Assembly: GCA_019648995.1 (NCBI GenBank)
Contig: BLXT01006233.1
Location: 291,029-338,262 of the forward strand
Length of the DNA stretch: 47,234 bases
Reading direction: 5' to 3'
DNA from: Plakobranchus ocellatus
Lineage: Eukaryota > Mollusca > Gastropoda > Plakobranchidae
The notes beneath the pieces were generated by a model that saw only the letters and a list, made by a program, of their open reading frames with translations, was not told the origin of the DNA and searched no databases. Made by a program: the position numbers and the translations under genes. This document shows positions 44,441 to 47,234 of this stretch, piece by piece; the stretch's first letter is position 1, and the number at the start of each line of letters is the position of its first letter.

Positions 44441-45555
44441 AAATCTCATATGATTCGAAAAACTAGAAAAGGGGGTGGTTCTAAATTTAAGGTATTGTTT
44501 AGTTTGTGCAGGTAGGCTTGTATGCTTATCCACTCTCAATGGTTTTGTATTATCTTTCAGAGCTGAAAAACTCGGCAAAAAAATTACTAATTGCAAAATA
44601 AGAAAAAAATCGGCAACACTGCATTTCAAACTGAAGATCCCCCCAGTCACGGAGCTAATCAGCCAAAGATTTTGGGTGCCTATTAAAAATAAATGGTTAA
44701 GATGATGTTTCAGTCTTAAAAACAGATACATTTTTAAAATTTGTTTATGCTATAGAAAATACTATTTGGAAATGTGGAAATAAAAGCTATCAAACTGTAT
44801 GACTTGAAGTCTCACGTCCTTTACATACTTTGTAATATAAACTTCAAAACTAATTTGACTTTGAAGACAGAAGATCAAATTTAAAGTCTGTGTTCAGTTT
44901 GGGGTTCATTTTGTTGTAGCAAGTTTACGGTATAAAATTGGTGTTACTTTGTCCCATTTTTGTTGTCCAATTCATAGTAAATTTTAAAACTTTCTCATTT
45001 AGAGTATATACATCAAATATTAGCAAAACGTCGCACAAATTTTAGTTTGTGCTAAGAGTTTCATTGAAAAATATTTGCCATGATTAGCCGTTCAGTACCG
45101 ATGTCACAGAATGGCTGTCCAATAACTGAGCCTAAGTAACATTCTCTTCCAAAAATTACGAGACAAAATGTTCAAACTGGCAATCTGATCAATGAAAATG
45201 AACATCCTATTTCAAACAATCGGTTAAGTTTCACTTTATTTTCAGCCAAAAAAACTGGGACGGACGCCTTTTTATTAAATCTACGCCACAATTTTCGCTT
45301 TTTACGTGACAGGTTTTATCTTGCTTATTTTGCAATGTGTCAGACACATAACGTCATTATATTTGTGTCACTTGCAGCATCTATTCATCATGATGCTGCT
45401 GATTTTCTTTATTTTTTTTTTCCTTTTTTGAAAGAGGAAAGTCGTTTTTTAAATGTTTTTCATGACTTTCAAGTTAATCAGATAAGATGGGAGGACAGTC
45501 ACTATCTCCGCATCTTGGCATCCAACATAGCCTCTTAATGTTGACACTTTCATGT
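44441..45555. other. Gene-free stretch
   Basis: AT-rich with T-runs. No exon or known element recognised. Confidence 0.5.
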
Positions 45556-45559
45556 ATAG

Positions 45560-45690
45560 TATGTATCGTGGCACAGTGGATAGCGAACTGCCTTGAGATC
45601 TGCAGGGATCCTACTGTCGTGGGTTCGATTATGAAGATCTGAGGCGTGACCTCGCCTTGTTGCGGATAGTCTATACACAAAAACAAAATT
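45560..45690 (+). repeat. tRNA-derived SINE
   Basis: TATCGTGGCACAGTGGATAGC (A box), GAGATCTGCAGGGATCC, GTGGGTTCGATTA (B box), then GAGGCGTGACCTCGCCTTGTTGCGG and a CTATACACAAAAA tail. The middle of the usual 3' body is shortened. Confidence 0.8.
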
Positions 45691-46150
45691 CTACAATAGC
45701 AACTTTTAAAGAGACTCCTCGCTCAATTCAAAAGAATAAGCTTCAGTAAGCCTTGAATAATTATAAAAAAGAGTTATATGACATTTATTATAGTTTCAAA
45801 TTCTGTGGAAAGCTTGCTCACTAAGTACGGTATAGAGCCGCCCATGCACGCTCAAAAATGTTTGATGATTTATTAATTATGATTGACACACAATTTTTTT
45901 AAAGATGTTTTATCGTGTATGGGCGTGTTTGTTTGCCAAAAAAATTTAGTGTCTATGTTCAGTTGATATTGGCACAAAATGTAGGGCAAATATCAAACTG
46001 TCAAAAAATTTGATTAAAAAATATGTTTGACAAGCAATTAGTTTGAGCGTCTATGGGCCGCTTTAAATCACTTCAGGGTTGGAAATTGCATAAAATCTCC
46101 ATGTGTATGTATATAGATGGGGCAATCGGTTGTGCTACGATAGGCTACTT
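45691..46150. other. Gene-free stretch
   Basis: Nothing recognised. AT-rich unique sequence. Confidence 0.5.
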
Positions 46151-46180
46151 GCCATCAAATCGGCAATACTTCTCCGCCAT
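46151..46180 (-). CDS. Possible divergent first coding exon (very tentative)
   Basis: On the reverse strand an ATGGCGGAG start at 46,180 opens about ten codons (MAEKYCRFDG) before an in-frame stop. Possible splice donors overlap that stop (GCAAGT or GTAGCC near 46,150). It faces away from the exon at 46,603 across about 420 bp with several CCAAT boxes, the layout of a bidirectional promoter. Start context is poor at -3. No product is recognised. Confidence 0.2.
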
Positions 46181-46442
46181 TGAAGAAAACCTAAACCTTT
46201 AAGACGTGCCCATAAAGAGCCAACATATCTAGATCGCCCAGGTCGTCAGCTCATTTCTGCTTTGCTCTAATTCCATTTTTTTTTTAATGGGGAGAAATGT
46301 TAGTCTTGGATTGGTACTTAAATGAACTATTATTTCAACTCAAGAATAAACAGACGTGTCCCTCCAGTACTGTGTTTTCCAGGCCTAGATTTTTCTAAAT
46401 CCACGTCTTTTCTAAGTCTTTTAGTTTCTAACTCCGTTTGAG

Positions 46443-46570
46443 CCAATAAGAGAGTAGAATTTTTAAAATTCACCAAGATTAATTTTGTTCTACCTCCTGG
46501 ATGCGACAATATCTTGAGTTGTTGTTTGTACTAAGTCTGTAACCCAATGAAATTGCTGGATTGGGATTGG
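46443..46570. promoter_or_regulatory. CCAAT-box cluster, likely promoter
   Basis: CCAAT at 46,443 and 46,544, and the reverse motif ATTGG at 46,560 and 46,566, all within 130 bp and just upstream of the ATG at 46,603. Another ATTGG is at 46,310. No TATA box is seen. This is typical of TATA-less NF-Y-bound promoters. Confidence 0.45.
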
Positions 46571-46602
46571 CCTGCTTTTAATCAAGTCTTACTACATTCA
46601 AA

Positions 46603-46664
46603 ATGGCGGCCATCGTTGAATTTAAGAGCTGTGAAATGTGTAACAAGGTCGCTTTTAACTTTTT
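46603..46664 (+). CDS. Probable first coding exon of an unidentified gene
   Basis: ATG in a good context (CAAAATGGCG) starts 20 codons beginning MAAIVEFK, with a CEMC pair (Cys-x-x-Cys) near residue 10, and ending in FNF plus two bases. A consensus donor GTAAGT follows at 46,665. Without splicing the frame would end at TAA one codon later, so splicing is the natural reading. CxxC this early suggests a zinc-binding N terminus. I do not recognise the family. The rest of the gene lies beyond or in the last 570 bases, where I see no further clear exon. Confidence 0.55.
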
Positions 46665-46670
46665 GTAAGT

Positions 46671-47234
46671 ACTTTTTCTTGTAGTATATGAAGCTTAGTT
46701 CTTTTATATGATGTGTTTTTAGCCTGATAATTCTGAAGTAATGTATGTATAGATAGTTTTCTCTGACAGCAGGGCTAGATTCTTGTTTATCCTAATTCCA
46801 ATCAAACCCAAGAGACTTAGAGTAATTGATCATTGAGTTTAGTTCTTGCTTGATTTAAATGCAGGCAAATTTTAGTCGCCTAAGTCTTTAAAATCTAATC
46901 AATAATCTAGACCTTACATTCTAGAATCAAATGCTAATTCTAGATAAGATCTATCACCAAGATCAGAAAATAAAAGTTTGTCTTATAGATTTAGACAACG
47001 CCATATCATTTTCATTCATTTTAAGCAGAAGTGAGGCGTTTCCTATTTGAAATGTTTACAATAAATAGCCATTTTATCTTTTTTTTAATAATTTAAATCA
47101 TTTAAATAATAAAATGAATCTTAAGGTACTGCTGTAACTACTGACTGGTAGTTTGTGCAAAACGATCTGTATCATTTCTTAAATCTGACAGCGTTGCTTC
47201 TACTGTTCATGACACTCTGAATGCAGTATTGCAT
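46671..47234. other. Probable first intron of the gene at 46,603
   Basis: AT-rich unique sequence without a recognisable second exon. The window ends inside it. Confidence 0.4.

Noticed and set aside
44321-44731. 136-codon reverse-strand open frame
   Set aside because: Its C-terminal part is the B-box region of a SINE, and the rest is low-complexity and without domain-like wording.
1-47234. Bacterial-style features (operons, ribosome binding sites, CRISPR)
   Set aside because: The window is eukaryotic nuclear DNA. No regular spacer-repeat array or operon-like gene packing is present.

Overview
The window reads as nuclear DNA of an AT-rich, repeat-laden animal genome, most likely a heterobranch gastropod (snail or slug). 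The best evidence is an intact fibrinogen-related protein (FREP) gene: signal peptide, one Ig-like region, helical stalk and C-terminal fibrinogen domain. That architecture is best known from gastropod haemolymph lectins. Introns, poly(A) signals, tRNA-derived SINEs, LINE and mariner relics and many (CT)n microsatellites agree with this. Gene density is low, and most open frames are chance or repeat-derived.

Layout. 0-7 kb holds relics: a cluster of TTCTAGAA palindromes (0.95-1.16 kb), a decayed reverse-strand FREP fibrinogen fragment with an internal 87-bp tandem amplification (1.6-2.15 kb), a Harbinger-like DDE transposase relic (2.6-3.2 kb), and a broken reverse-strand gene resembling the DUF7869-type family (5.4-7.0 kb). 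9.7-14.1 kb is the complete FREP gene: TATA box, signal-peptide exon, 2.26-kb phase-1 intron, one large exon, AATAAA.

19.1-32.5 kb is the most unusual part. One segment is present three times in direct orientation (A 19.15-20.57, C 24.1-25.9, B 29.9-32.5 kb). Copy B carries two short exons that together look like a gene for a small secreted peptide: signal peptide, short acidic propeptide, Lys-Arg site, a hydrophobic Gly/Ala-rich core and a C-terminal Gly. A poly(A) signal follows. Copy A keeps only a frameshifted first exon and copy C only a broken second exon. A GC-rich basic ORF (21.4 kb), several SINEs, a CT minisatellite with an assembly gap and a LINE relic lie between the copies.

33-46 kb is mostly non-coding: a truncated mariner relic (36.7-37.5 kb), a family of diverged direct repeats (39.3-44.2 kb), a perfect 31-bp-arm hairpin (44.23 kb) and SINEs. 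At the right edge a CCAAT-rich, promoter-like stretch precedes a probable first coding exon (46,603) of a gene that runs out of the window. The two functional themes visible are innate-immune recognition (FREP) and a secreted-peptide locus. No cooperation between them can be shown from sequence alone.
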